From Flavobacterium micromati (GTDB lineage: Bacteria; Bacteroidota; Bacteroidia; Flavobacteriales; Flavobacteriaceae), in NCBI RefSeq assembly GCF_900129585.1, contig NZ_FQWF01000001.1, positions 1 to 64,000 on the forward strand: DNA of 64,000 nt, written 5' to 3'. Positions 53,841 through 62,783 of this stretch are shown here, in pieces. The position numbers were made by a program, and so were the translations under genes. Below the pieces are notes generated by a model. That model was not told the DNA's origin. It was given only the letters and a program-made list of their open reading frames with translations, and did not search any database. How positions within the stretch are numbered: position 1 is the first letter of the stretch; each line of letters begins with the position of its first letter.

Positions 53841-55013
53841 CTACGAAAGCGCCTGCTCTAAGTCGGCTATTACATCTTTTACAGTTTCTAATCCTACCGA
53901 TATGCGGACTAAACCATCAGTAATGCTTACCGCTAAACGTTCATCAACTGATAATTTACTATGAGTTGTAGATGCGGGATGCGTTACAATTGTTCTAGTA
54001 TCCCCAATATTAGCGGAAAGCGAGCACAATTGTATTTTGTCTAAGAAAGCTCTTCCTGCTTCTAATCCGCCTTTAATTTCAAAAGCAATAATATTTCCTC
54101 CTAAAAGCATTTGCTTTTTAGCGATTTCATATTTTGGATGTGATTTCAAGAACGGGTATTTTACACTGTTCACATTAGGATTCTTCTCTAAAAATTCAGC
54201 AACTATTAATGCATTTTCGCAATGTTTTTCTAAACGAACTGCTAGTGTTTCCAAACTTTTGGATAAAATCCAAGCATTGAATGGAGATAAAGCTGGACCT
54301 GTATTTCTAGAAAACAAGTAGATTTGACGTATTAAATCTTCACGTCCAACAGTAACACCGCCTAAAACTCTGCCTTGACCATCAATTAATTTAGTAGCCG
54401 AATGAATCACTAAATCAGCTCCCCATTTTACAGGTTGCTGGATATAAGGAGTTGCAAAACAGTTATCAATTACCAGAATTAAATTGTGCTTTTTAGCAAT
54501 TACGCTCAACAGCTCCAAATCAATAATATCTACTGCTGGATTCGTTGGAGATTCAGCATATAGAATTTTAGTATTTGGCTTTATGAAACTTTCAATAGTT
54601 TCTGGCTCATTAATATCAAAATAAGAAGTTTGAATATTCCATTTTGGAAAATAAGTCATAAACAAAGCATGCGTAGAACCAAATACACTTCCTGCGGAAA
54701 CGATATGATCGCCCGCATTTAACAAAGCTGCAAAAGTAGAAAACACAGCTGCCATTCCAGTCGCAAAAGCATAACCGGCTTCGGCACCTTCCATTTTGCA
54801 TATCTTTTCTACAAACTCACTCGTATTGGGGTTGCTAAAACGGCTGTAAATATTTCTATCTTTTTCTTCCGTAAATGAAGCGCGCATGTCTTCAGCATCT
54901 TCAAAAACAAAACTAGATGATAAATACAAAGGAACAGAATGCTCCTGAAATTGAGTTCTTTCTAGTTGGGTGCGGATGGCTTGGGTTTCAAAACCGAATT
55001 CTGAATTGTTCAT
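53841..55013 (-). CDS. metZ: Trans-sulfuration enzyme, O-succinyl/acetylhomoserine sulfhydrylase-like
   Basis: A 390-residue PLP enzyme of the Cys/Met metabolism family. It shows FETQAIRTQLERTQFQEHS at the start, YSRFSNPNTSEFVEKI, GYAFATGMAAVFSTF, VIDNCFATPYIQQP and the PLP lysine in SATKLIDGQGRVLGG. The sequence fits MetZ-type sulfhydrylases better than cystathionine lyases, but family boundaries are blurred. A second paralogue, metY, lies at 61107. Context with metX and thrA supports homocysteine synthesis. Confidence 0.85.
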   Translation of the reverse strand: MNNSEFGFETQAIRTQLERTQFQEHSVPLYLSSSFVFEDAEDMRASFTEEKDRNIYSRFSNPNTSEFVEKICKMEGAEAGYAFATGMAAVFSTFAALLNAGDHIVSAGSVFGSTHALFMTYFPKWNIQTSYFDINEPETIESFIKPNTKILYAESPTNPAVDIIDLELLSVIAKKHNLILVIDNCFATPYIQQPVKWGADLVIHSATKLIDGQGRVLGGVTVGREDLIRQIYLFSRNTGPALSPFNAWILSKSLETLAVRLEKHCENALIVAEFLEKNPNVNSVKYPFLKSHPKYEIAKKQMLLGGNIIAFEIKGGLEAGRAFLDKIQLCSLSANIGDTRTIVTHPASTTHSKLSVDERLAVSITDGLVRISVGLETVKDVIADLEQALS

Positions 55014-55021
55014 AATATATA

Positions 55022-55048
55022 AGCCCCCTAATCCCCTAAGTGGGAATT
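55022..55048. repeat. Degenerate copy of the GC-rich element end
   Basis: AGCCCCCTAATCCCCTAAGT and the following GGGAATT resemble the 27-bp end of the DUF559-type elements (51496, 39560), with several changes. It lies upstream of the metZ-like start codon. No facing copy is evident. Confidence 0.6.
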
Positions 55049-55115
55049 ATTGCGGAGAATTTAATTGTTAATAGTCTGTTCTTATTTATTATCAATTTTC
55101 TAATTGACAAATTTT

Positions 55116-55547
55116 CTAATTTTCTAATTGTTTACCATTCAAAACAACTTTATAATGTATCGTGGCGGTTGGCTCTAATGTTTTAGAAACCGAACAGTAT
55201 TTTTCAAAAGATAGTTGTGCGGCTTTTGCAGCTTTATCTTCTTTGATGTCGCCTTCTAAGTAAAAAACGATATGAATATTTTTAAAAGGTTTTGCCTCTT
55301 CTACTTGCACCCTCTCGCCTTCAACCTCAGCTTTGAAAGACGTAATTTCTTGCCTTTGTTTTTTTAAGATCGAAATCATATCAATGGCGCTACAAGCCGC
55401 AACACTCATCAATACTAATTCCATCGGACTCGCGCCTTTATCGTCTCCACCAAATTCGGGACGGCTATCCACATTTACAATATGTCCTCTTTCGTTTTTC
55501 AATTCGAAATGGAAGTTGTCATTTACTCTGTTTAATGTTACTTTCAT
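55116..55547 (-). CDS. OsmC-family protein
   Basis: A 143-residue OsmC/Ohr-fold protein. DSRPEFGGDDKGASPMELVLMSVAACSAIDMISILKKQRQ carries the first family cysteine (AACSA) and EKYCSVSKTLEP the second, the pair expected of a thiol peroxidase. The role in hydroperoxide or persulfide handling is inferred from the family. It lies within the methionine cluster. Confidence 0.9.
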   Translation of the reverse strand: MKVTLNRVNDNFHFELKNERGHIVNVDSRPEFGGDDKGASPMELVLMSVAACSAIDMISILKKQRQEITSFKAEVEGERVQVEEAKPFKNIHIVFYLEGDIKEDKAAKAAQLSFEKYCSVSKTLEPTATIHYKVVLNGKQLEN

Positions 55548-55548
55548 A

Positions 55549-55595
55549 GTATCCCCTCCCCAACCCTTCCGCCGCGGCGGAAAGGAGCCAAGACT
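55549..55595. repeat. GC-rich palindromic repeat before the OsmC gene
   Basis: CCCCTCCCCAACCCTTCCGC followed by the palindrome TTCCGCCGCGGCGGAA marks a GC island of about 40 bp in AT-rich DNA. It resembles the arms at 31450 and 38845 in its CCCCTCCCCAACCC start. Confidence 0.65.
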
Positions 55596-55628
55596 GGAGG
55601 TACGTCCCTTTTTTATTCATTTACATTC

Positions 55629-55985
55629 TTATAACACCAATAGAAAAAGCAATATTGAGATGAGGTAAAATATAAAATTAAACCATCCATCAATAAATAA
55701 GGACTTATCCATTGTCCAAAATGTATCAACACTGTTTCTTTTAAACGTGAGGTAGAAAATTTTACTTAGACCGTAGTAGATAAGTTGCACAATCAACGGA
55801 ACAAATAAAGAATTGACTGCTGTGTCTTTACCAATATTGTTAAACAAACAAATTGATGCAATTAAAAACAATAGCACATTTACTACCAAAAGTCTAATAA
55901 ACCAGATTCTACTGTCCAATTTACTTTTATTAAATACAAATACAAGAGTAACATTCATCCCAATTAAAATAAAAATAATATTCAT
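55629..55985 (-). CDS. Small multi-helix membrane protein
   Basis: A 118-residue protein with four hydrophobic segments (about 1-14, 26-46, 56-76 and 95-117). No family is recognised. It lies between thrA and the OsmC gene on the same strand, probably in the operon that starts at the metX riboswitch. Confidence 0.65.
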   Translation of the reverse strand: MNIIFILIGMNVTLVFVFNKSKLDSRIWFIRLLVVNVLLFLIASICLFNNIGKDTAVNSLFVPLIVQLIYYGLSKIFYLTFKRNSVDTFWTMDKSLFIDGWFNFIFYLISILLFLLVL

Positions 55986-55997
55986 ATTGATGTTGTC

Positions 55998-56045
55998 TAT
56001 TTTTCAATCTAAAATCAAAAATCGTTAATCTACAATCAAAAATCA
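55998..56045. repeat. AT-rich ATCAAAAATCGTTAATC-type spacer repeat
   Basis: CAATCTAAAATCAAAAATCG, TTAATCTACAATC and AAAAATCAC continue the AT-rich word family seen at 53712 and 22986. Confidence 0.5.
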
Positions 56046-58460
56046 CTATCCTTTATCCGACAATCTCAAAAGATCACCAAAAACTCCCCTTGCGGTTACT
56101 GCTGATCCTGCGCCCGCGCCTTGAATGACTATTGGTCGATCTCCATAGGATTCGGTATAAATTTCGAAGAATGAATCAGACCCTTTCAAGCCGCCCAGAG
56201 CTGTATCTGAAGGTACGGAAACTAATTTTACTTCTAATATTCCTTTGTCATGTTGTAAATCTCCTGATAATTCTCCTATATATCGCAGGACATGATTTGG
56301 TTTTTGGTCTGCTTTTATTTTATTATAAATAGGATCAAATTCCTTTAATTTATTTAAGAAGTCAGCAACATTGCCTTCACGTAAATGTTCTGGAATAAGA
56401 TTTTGAATTGCAATTTCATCAAATTCATTTTGCAAGTCTAATTCTCTCGCTAAAATCAGTAATTTTCTACCTACATCGTTTCCACATAAATCCTCTCTTG
56501 GATCCGGTTCTGTGTATCCGTTGTCAATTGCTTCTTTCAAAATTTCGCTAAATGGAACATCTTTTGCAGAGAAATTATTAAATAAATAACTTAAAGTTCC
56601 TGAGAAAACACCCTTAATTTTCGTGATATTTTCTCCAGAAAGATGCAGTAATTTTATCGTGTCAATCAATGGCAATCCTGCTCCCACATTAGTTTCATAC
56701 AAATAATTTTTCTGGTTATCCGCTAAGGATTTTCGTAACTCTTTGTAAAACCCATAACTCAGGGTATTCGCAACTTTATTAGAAGAAATTAAATCAAAAC
56801 TACTCTCTATAAGTGGAACATAATTCTTCACAAAGGTGGTGCTAGCGGTATTATCTATAGCAATTAAATTTTCTAAGTGATGTTCATTTGCATACGCGAT
56901 TACATCATCAATTGTATAAGAAAACCCAGTGTTTTGAATTTCATTTTTCCAGTTTGTTGTTACTCCGTTTTTGTCTAATAGAATATTTTTAGAATTAGCA
57001 ATTGCAAAAACATTCAGTTTAATATCTTTCCTTTTTTCTATTGCTTCCGCAGATGCTAATATTTGATTTATCAAAGTTCCTCCAACTAATCCATGACCAA
57101 AAATGGCAATATTAATCTTCTTTGAAACACCAAAAATCTCACCGTGAATCACATTTAGCGCCTTGTTCAACTGCGATTTATTCACAACCAAACTTACATT
57201 TTTCCCCGATATAGTATTGTTAAAAAGAATAGGAATAATTTTGTTTTTAATCAGTGCAGTGTAAGGCTTGTGAAAAGTGCTCAAATCCTGACCAATGATT
57301 GAAATCACAGAAACATTATCAGTGACCGTAATTTTATTAACGTCCTTAGAGTAAAAATCACTTTCAAATTCTTTCTCGAGTTCCATCATTGCTTTTGTCG
57401 CTTTATCAGCGGCAACCACTAAGCCAATTCCCCTTTCAGAAGATCCTTGCGAAATGATACTTACGCTAATATCATTATCGCCCATCACTCTAAAAATTCG
57501 AGCATCGACTCCGGTTTTTCCAAGCAATCCACGTCCTTCCAAATTTACCAATGCCACGTTTTCTAGCACTGAAAGCGTTTTAATTCCTTCTCCTTCCGCT
57601 TTAGAAGTTATCAAAGTTCCCTTATTTTGATAATTGAAAGTATTTAAAATACGAAGCGGGATGTTTTTTTCTAATAATGGAATTATGGTTTTAGCATGCA
57701 GAATTGTTGTCCCAAAATTCGCTAATTCATTCGCTTCATTAAAAGTTAAATGATCAATCTTCTTTGCATCAGAGACTAAATCAGGATTGGCTGTATAAAT
57801 TCCGTCCACGTGCGTGTAACTTTGCAATTCTTCTGCATCTAGATAATTAGCTAATAAAGATGCGGTATAATTGCTACCGTTTCTGCCTAAGGTAGTTGTG
57901 TCATTATTACTATTAGAACCAATGAATCCAGTTACAATATTCACCGCAGCATCACTATTTTGCCTGAAATATTGAATAACATTTTTCTTCGAAAGTTGCT
58001 CGAGCGGTTGCGCATTTCCAAATTTAGAATCGGTTTTTATCAGTGTTCGAGTATCTGTGAAACGAGCTTCTATCCCATTTTTAATTAAAATAGCTGTAAG
58101 TAATTTGGCAGCAAGTACTTCCCCTTTTGATAAAACCTGATCTTTTATTTTCTCGCTATAATCACCAATGATACTTACTCCTTCAAATAATTTTTCTAAA
58201 ACGGCAAATTCCTCTGTTAAATCTACATCTCGATAATCGTCTTGCTGGTACTCTTTAAAAGTTTTGAAAAGAGGTTTGTAATTATGGTTTTTTGACGCTA
58301 AATCTAATATCTCTTCCAGTTCATCAGTCGCGTTTCCTCTTGCTGATACGACAACTGCAATTTCTTCGCCTTCATTAATTTTGTCTGTAATAATAGTAAG
58401 TACTTTATTTATTCCATCGCCATTCGATAAAGATTTACCCCCAAATTTTAATATTTTCAT
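56046..58460 (-). CDS. thrA: Bifunctional aspartate kinase/homoserine dehydrogenase
   Basis: An 804-residue fusion. Aspartate kinase: MKILKFGGKSLSNGDGINKV at the start, IVTGFIGSNSNNDTTTLGRNGSNYTASLLA, then ACT domains (about 300-450, NVALVNLEGRGLLGKTGVDARI). Homoserine dehydrogenase: IAIFGHGLVGGTLINQIL, LISSNKVANTLSYGFY, YETNVGAGLPLIDTI and GYTEPDPREDLCGNDVGRKLLIL. It makes homoserine for methionine and threonine. It starts 17 nt after metX, so it probably shares the SAM-I riboswitch. Confidence 0.96.
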   Translation of the reverse strand: MKILKFGGKSLSNGDGINKVLTIITDKINEGEEIAVVVSARGNATDELEEILDLASKNHNYKPLFKTFKEYQQDDYRDVDLTEEFAVLEKLFEGVSIIGDYSEKIKDQVLSKGEVLAAKLLTAILIKNGIEARFTDTRTLIKTDSKFGNAQPLEQLSKKNVIQYFRQNSDAAVNIVTGFIGSNSNNDTTTLGRNGSNYTASLLANYLDAEELQSYTHVDGIYTANPDLVSDAKKIDHLTFNEANELANFGTTILHAKTIIPLLEKNIPLRILNTFNYQNKGTLITSKAEGEGIKTLSVLENVALVNLEGRGLLGKTGVDARIFRVMGDNDISVSIISQGSSERGIGLVVAADKATKAMMELEKEFESDFYSKDVNKITVTDNVSVISIIGQDLSTFHKPYTALIKNKIIPILFNNTISGKNVSLVVNKSQLNKALNVIHGEIFGVSKKINIAIFGHGLVGGTLINQILASAEAIEKRKDIKLNVFAIANSKNILLDKNGVTTNWKNEIQNTGFSYTIDDVIAYANEHHLENLIAIDNTASTTFVKNYVPLIESSFDLISSNKVANTLSYGFYKELRKSLADNQKNYLYETNVGAGLPLIDTIKLLHLSGENITKIKGVFSGTLSYLFNNFSAKDVPFSEILKEAIDNGYTEPDPREDLCGNDVGRKLLILARELDLQNEFDEIAIQNLIPEHLREGNVADFLNKLKEFDPIYNKIKADQKPNHVLRYIGELSGDLQHDKGILEVKLVSVPSDTALGGLKGSDSFFEIYTESYGDRPIVIQGAGAGSAVTARGVFGDLLRLSDKG

Positions 58461-58476
58461 TGTGTTGTTGTTTAGT

Positions 58477-59445
58477 CTAAAATATATCCTTGAGCAAGTT
58501 GTGTAATTGTTGATATTCGATCAAAAAAGCATCGTGCCCATGAATGGAAACCAATTCTTGATAGCTAACATTATTTTTGATTCCCTTTAATTCTTGATAA
58601 GTCAATTTATTTTGATCGGCAGTAAAAAACAAGTCAGAATCAATTCCGATGATGTGAATATCAGCTTCAATCTTGGAAGCTATGATCTCAAAGGTTTCTT
58701 TATTTCTAGTTATATCAATAGTTTTGAGTAGTTGATTCATCATTTTATATGAAGAAAGCTGAAAACGTTTTTGTAATTTCTGTCCATGATGTAGCAACCA
58801 ACTCTCCACATTAAAAACTGCTAATTCATTATTGGTTGTTCGCTCAAATTTGGCTGTAAAAGATTCAGGAGTTCGATAACATAACATCGCATGGATTCTA
58901 GCATCTTCAATTGGTTTTGAAGAGTTATTTAAGATTTGCTCTTGCAAAAAGCAATTTGCAATCATCCAGTCTGTCGATTTCCAGTCGGTTGCAATCGGGA
59001 TTAAATGTCGAGTGATTTTTGGTTCTAAAGCTGACATTTCCCAAGCAATTCCGCCACCTATAGAGCCACCTAGTATAGCATAAAGTTGTTTTATTTTAAG
59101 AAAGCGAATTCCCTCGAGAAAAATTCTAGCAATATCCCTAGCTTTAAAATCCTGATAATTTTCTATTATAAAACCATCAAAACCATTTCCAGGAACGTTA
59201 AATGCGAGAACTGAATATTTAGCCGTATCAATTGTTTTGTTTAGTCCAATCAAATCATTCCACCAACCGTTTTCACCTATTATTTGTGAATTTCCAGTGA
59301 GTGCGTGATTGACCAAAACAATTGGCGCAGAATGCAGCGCTGGTCCAAAAACTTGAAAACTTAAATTTAAGGTAGCATAAAAAGCACCATTTTCAGTGGT
59401 GAAATTATTTATTATAATAGATTGTTGTTTATTTTCCAATTTCAA
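58477..59445 (-). CDS. metX: Homoserine O-acetyltransferase
   Basis: A 322-residue alpha/beta-hydrolase acetyltransferase. It shows VNHALTGNSQ (oxyanion region), NGWWNDLIGLNKTIDTAKYSVL, nucleophile serine in ILGGSIGGGIAWE, and the triad aspartate and histidine in GIDSDLFFT and SIHGHDAFL. It activates homoserine for sulfhydrylation. It starts at a TTG codon; no in-frame ATG lies between the stop upstream and this point. The leader carries a SAM-I riboswitch. Confidence 0.93.
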   Translation of the reverse strand: MKLENKQQSIIINNFTTENGAFYATLNLSFQVFGPALHSAPIVLVNHALTGNSQIIGENGWWNDLIGLNKTIDTAKYSVLAFNVPGNGFDGFIIENYQDFKARDIARIFLEGIRFLKIKQLYAILGGSIGGGIAWEMSALEPKITRHLIPIATDWKSTDWMIANCFLQEQILNNSSKPIEDARIHAMLCYRTPESFTAKFERTTNNELAVFNVESWLLHHGQKLQKRFQLSSYKMMNQLLKTIDITRNKETFEIIASKIEADIHIIGIDSDLFFTADQNKLTYQELKGIKNNVSYQELVSIHGHDAFLIEYQQLHNLLKDIF

Positions 59446-59519
59446 ATCTGTTATGATTTTTGATTTGTGTCTGGAAATATTAGAAAGAAAGCTAGCAGTA
59501 ATCTAGACAAATTCTTAGT

Positions 59520-59623
59520 GTTATCTGCCCACGTGAAGCGTGGTAGAATGCAGCACCTTCTTCGATAAATCGAAGGGTTGCTAAGGCTTCATCGGGTCTA
59601 ATCCCTCTGCCTTTCTTTATAAC
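59520..59623 (-). promoter_or_regulatory. SAM-I (S-box) riboswitch upstream of metX
   Basis: Minus-strand sequence: GTTATAAAGAAAGGCAGAGG then GATTAGACCCGATGAAGCC, TTAGCAACCC, a CTTCG/CGAAG hairpin, AAGGTGCTGCATTCTACC and closing GATAAC at 59520-59525. All S-box core elements are present. It lies about 75 nt before the metX TTG start. It would link metX-thrA and probably the following genes to SAM level. Confidence 0.95.
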
Positions 59624-59652
59624 ATTTCAATACGTTTGTGAACTTATGAATG

Positions 59653-59684
59653 CAAATTAAGCACAATTTTTTTTAACAACCAAA
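59653..59684 (-). promoter_or_regulatory. Promoter of the metX operon
   Basis: On the minus strand TTTG (59681-59684) and TAATTTG (59653-59659) are separated by 21 nt, the Bacteroidota -33/-7 layout. The predicted transcript would start shortly before the SAM-I riboswitch. Confidence 0.6.
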
Positions 59685-59711
59685 TTTTTATACGCAATCG
59701 AAATAGCTGTC

Positions 59712-59805
59712 TTTTTTATCAAAAGATAAAAAAATAAATGAAAATTGTCGTCTTGACAGGAATTTGAAAAGATATTTTTCTATTCAAGCTCGTCAAAACG
59801 ACAAT
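59712..59805. other. Two inverted repeats downstream of the small gene at 59854
   Basis: TTTTTTATC AAAA GATAAAAAA at 59712-59733 is a terminator-like hairpin. ATTGTCGTCTTGAC at 59744-59757 and GTCAAAACGACAAT at 59792-59805 are inverted with one mismatch, spaced by 34 nt. They may end the transcript of the small gene at 59854 or form a structured RNA. Confidence 0.45.
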
Positions 59806-59853
59806 TTGAAAACTTCTACTAGAAATTTCATGTCTGGAAATGATTCCGATTGG

Positions 59854-60063
59854 TTAAATGAACAGCGCATCATTTTCTTCAGAATACATTAAAAAAAGTA
59901 ATGAACTAGATACGATTTTTTGTTGCAAATCATCATTTTTTGAAATTTCAAATCTCGGGTGAATCAATTTATTTGATTCCTGACTGATTTCTTTTGAATT
60001 ACTTCGAGAAGTAAAATTCTTAAAACGCCTGAACGGCCTGACGAAAAAATTAGTTGCATTCAT
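59854..60063 (-). CDS. Small hypothetical protein
   Basis: A 69-residue basic-to-acidic protein starting MNATNFFVRPFRRFKNFTSR and ending SLLFLMYSEENDALFI. No family is recognised. It has an ATG start, sits alone between terminator hairpins, and its composition looks coding, but support is limited. Confidence 0.5.
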   Translation of the reverse strand: MNATNFFVRPFRRFKNFTSRSNSKEISQESNKLIHPRFEISKNDDLQQKIVSSSLLFLMYSEENDALFI

Positions 60064-60140
60064 AACTGTTTGTTTTTAGATTGATAATTTGTTTTGTTCG
60101 TGTTACATTTAAATTTAATTACAAGCATTTATAAAAGGAA

Positions 60141-60172
60141 AAACCCTTTTAGAGCTGAATCCAAAAGGGTTT
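60141..60172 (-). terminator. Terminator hairpin
   Basis: Stem AAACCCTTTT/AAAAGGGTTT, with a T-run on the minus strand. No gene ends here on that strand, so it may end a short transcript from 60173-60345. Confidence 0.65.
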
Positions 60173-60346
60173 TAAGTTGTGCTATTAACTTATACTTTTG
60201 GCTGTCAACATACGTAAAAACTCCCTATGGCATTTACGCAAGTCAAGTTTTTGACTGAGATAATAATTCCTTTCTGTGTCATATTTTTATTCATGGCAAA
60301 CTATTCTTTTTTTCTAAGAATGTATTTTAATTGTTCAAATTCAAAA

Positions 60347-60376
60347 AAAAAGCTTTCCGTTATTTGGGAAGCTTTT
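60347..60376 (-). terminator. Terminator of the gene at 60557
   Basis: Stem AAAAGCTTCCC/GGAAAGCTTTT on the minus strand, followed by nine T. About 180 nt downstream of the 60557 stop codon. The gap 60173-60345 beyond it holds no gene I can support. Confidence 0.65.
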
Positions 60377-60556
60377 ACATTATAATTTTGACATAAAATT
60401 ATTTGGTAAGCGACCGGCAGGATATATAACAAAATACTTTAAACATTAAACGAATTTTAGAATTGATTTCCATTTTTCCTAATTTTAAATATTAAAATTG
60501 TTTCTAATATATCCGATAAGAATATGTTTTTTACTCTCCTTAAAGGAAGTCTTTTG

Positions 60557-60844
60557 TCAACTTATTGTATTCATATTAATGAGCCTTTTAATTTGGTCAT
60601 CGTTTAAACAATTGTTTTTGTGCGCTTTATTAATTCGCTGTTTTAACGCTTCCCGTTTTTGTTGCATGTATGGGTATAATGATAATGAAATTTTATTTCC
60701 TGCATTTGATTTTTTATAATGCAATTTGTATTCTTTTATATAATTACCATAATCATCGAGATACTTATTCCATTTTTGATTCCCTTTTCTATTTTCTTTT
60801 TTGGCTTTGTTCTTAATTACCATCAGCTGTTCATTTGTTCCCAT
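60557..60844 (-). CDS. Small basic hypothetical protein
   Basis: A 95-residue lysine-rich protein (KNKAKKENRKGNQKWNKYL, then LYPYMQQKREALKQRINKAH). No known domain is recognised. An ATG start, coding-like composition and a following terminator support a real gene. It is predicted soluble and mostly helical. Confidence 0.6.
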   Translation of the reverse strand: MGTNEQLMVIKNKAKKENRKGNQKWNKYLDDYGNYIKEYKLHYKKSNAGNKISLSLYPYMQQKREALKQRINKAHKNNCLNDDQIKRLINMNTIS

Positions 60845-61106
60845 AAGATCATTATTTACAAAATTAGTTCGTTGATTTTATTGTCAAGATTGTAGAATTA
60901 GGAATATTAATACAATTTTTGCATAATTTTATTGTTGAGCAAATTTAATAAATCTGCTGCCTTAAAAACTTATAAAATTATTTATAAAACTTACACAACT
61001 TTGTCATTTGCAACTTTATTATCTAATTTTTCAATGTAAAAAAATTTTGTTTAATTCAATAAAATCCGTTTGATAAGAAAATGGAAATCACTACGAAACC
61101 TATTGT

Positions 61107-62399
61107 TTAGACAAGCTGAGATTGTTTAACACTCTCGAAAACTACTTTCAAATCATCGATTAAATCTTGAATATCCTCCAGACCTACAGACAATCTAATT
61201 AAATCTTGCGAAACGCCCGTTGCTATTTGCTCATCGGCAGATAATTGCTGATGCGTTGTGCTTGCTGGATGAATTATCAATGATTTGGTATCTCCAATAT
61301 TGGCCAAAAGCGAAAACAGCTTAGTTTCATCAGCTACTTTTTTAGCGGCTTCAAATCCTCCTTTTAATCCAAAAGTAACAATACCACTTTGTCCTTTTGG
61401 TAAATATTCTAGCGCTAAATCGTAATATCTATTTGATTTCAACCCAGGATAATTTACCCAAGCTACCTCATCATGATTTTCTAACCAAGTTGCTAATTTT
61501 AATGCATTTTCACTATGTCGTTGAATTCTTATCGGTAAAGTTTCTAAACCCTGAATGATTTGGAACGCATTAAACGGACTCAAAGCTGCGCCAAAATCGC
61601 GCAATCCTTCAATTCGAACCTTGGCAATAAAAGCAGCTTGACCTAAAGCTTCATGATATATTAATCCATGATAACCAGCGGATGGCTCTGTAAATTCTGG
61701 GAATTTCCCATTAGACCAATCGAAATTTCCTGAATCAATAATAACACCTCCCAGCGAAGTTCCGTTTCCTGTTATGTATTTCGTCAAAGAATGAATTACA
61801 ATATCAGCTCCATACTGAATTGGATTTAATAAATAAGGAGACGCAACGGTATTATCAACCATCAGCGGAACTTTGGCAGCTTTGGCCTCAGCCGAAATAC
61901 TTTTTAGATCTAAAACATCTAGTTTTGGATTTCCAAGTGACTCTACAAAAATTGCTCTTGTATTTTCCTGAACAGCACTTTTAAAATTGTTAGAATCAGA
62001 TGGATCAATAAATGTGGTTGTAATTCCAAGTCTAGGCAAAGTGACTTTTAGTAAATTATAGGTTCCGCCATATAAACTATTTGAAGCAACGATATGATCT
62101 CCGGCTTTCAATAAAACTAGTAAAGCAGTTGAAATTGCTGCAGTTCCAGATGCCGTGACTACAGCTCCTATTCCGCCTTCGAGTGCAGCTAATCGTTGTT
62201 CTAGAATGTCATTAGTAGGATTATTTAATCTAGTGTAAATAAATCCAGGCTCAGCTAAGCCAAAAAGATTTGCAGCATGATTAGAATTATTAAATACATA
62301 AGAACTCGTTTGATAAATGGGTACAGCTCTAGTTCCTGCATTTTTTGTTACGTCATGTCCTGCGTGTAATGCGTTTGTTTCAAATTTTTGTGTGCTCAT
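61107..62399 (-). CDS. metY: O-acetylhomoserine sulfhydrylase
   Basis: A 430-residue PLP enzyme that joins O-acetylhomoserine and sulfide to homocysteine (or acts on O-acetylserine). It shows FETNALHAGHDVTKNAGTRAVPIYQTSSYVF, YTRLNNPTNDILEQRLAALEGG, FVESLGNPKLDVLDL, MVDNTVASPYLLNP and the PLP lysine in HSLTKYITGNGTSLGG. Length over 420 and the inserted PEFTEPSAGYHGLIYHE region fit MetY rather than MetB. It is preceded by a Met/Cys-rich leader peptide and terminator. Confidence 0.95.
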   Translation of the reverse strand: MSTQKFETNALHAGHDVTKNAGTRAVPIYQTSSYVFNNSNHAANLFGLAEPGFIYTRLNNPTNDILEQRLAALEGGIGAVVTASGTAAISTALLVLLKAGDHIVASNSLYGGTYNLLKVTLPRLGITTTFIDPSDSNNFKSAVQENTRAIFVESLGNPKLDVLDLKSISAEAKAAKVPLMVDNTVASPYLLNPIQYGADIVIHSLTKYITGNGTSLGGVIIDSGNFDWSNGKFPEFTEPSAGYHGLIYHEALGQAAFIAKVRIEGLRDFGAALSPFNAFQIIQGLETLPIRIQRHSENALKLATWLENHDEVAWVNYPGLKSNRYYDLALEYLPKGQSGIVTFGLKGGFEAAKKVADETKLFSLLANIGDTKSLIIHPASTTHQQLSADEQIATGVSQDLIRLSVGLEDIQDLIDDLKVVFESVKQSQLV

Positions 62400-62501
62400 A
62401 ATTTTAGATTTTAATTTTAATTAGTTTATTGTTGTCAGTTATTTGTTTGTGAAAATTGATTTTTGTTTTAACACATGGCTTCGATCGTAATTTTAGTTCA
62501 T

Positions 62502-62531
62502 AAAAAAACCCCTACTTTTAGCAGAGGTTTT
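62502..62531 (-). terminator. Attenuator terminator before metY
   Basis: On the minus strand an 11-bp stem AAAACCTCTGC/GTAGGGGTTTT (two G-U pairs) with a 5-nt loop is followed by seven T. It lies between the leader ORF at 62556 and metY. Its 5' arm contains CTCTGC, complementary to GCAGAG within the leader ORF. Confidence 0.82.
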
Positions 62532-62555
62532 ACTGAAGTGTTTTAAATTTTAAAA

Positions 62556-62624
62556 CTATTTTACAGCATGCTCTGCGGATGACTCCGACATTATGCAACA
62601 CATTTTCATCATGATTGAATTCAT
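62556..62624 (-). CDS. Methionine/cysteine-rich leader peptide
   Basis: A 22-codon ORF upstream of metY. The first 12 residues read MNSIMMKMCCIM: five Met and two Cys. Codons 17-18 (GCA GAG) are the exact complement of CTCTGC in the 5' arm of the terminator at 62502. Stalling at Met or Cys codons would free this segment to act as antiterminator. The layout mirrors the aromatic leader at 33677. The peptide has no other visible role. Confidence 0.72.
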   Translation of the reverse strand: MNSIMMKMCCIMSESSAEHAVK

Positions 62625-62783
62625 TTTTAATTTTTAATTGAAACAAATTTGCAAACTATTTTTGAGTTAACCAAATAAAAATCAATTTAATTTACAAAGC
62701 CCATCGATTAAGTAGACTATGTTAAAAAATCTTTAATTACATTAAAAAGACAAAAGATTAATTTACAATTCAAAATCGTTTCA

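Noticed and set aside
60229..60390. 53-codon plus-strand ORF starting MAFTQVKF
   Set aside because: It runs through a terminator hairpin, has AT-driven Phe/Ile composition and no visible start signals.
62502..62624. metY leader as another S-box riboswitch
   Set aside because: None of the SAM-I core motifs (AGAGGGA, GCAACC, GGTGC) is present; the Met/Cys ORF and complementarity explain it better.
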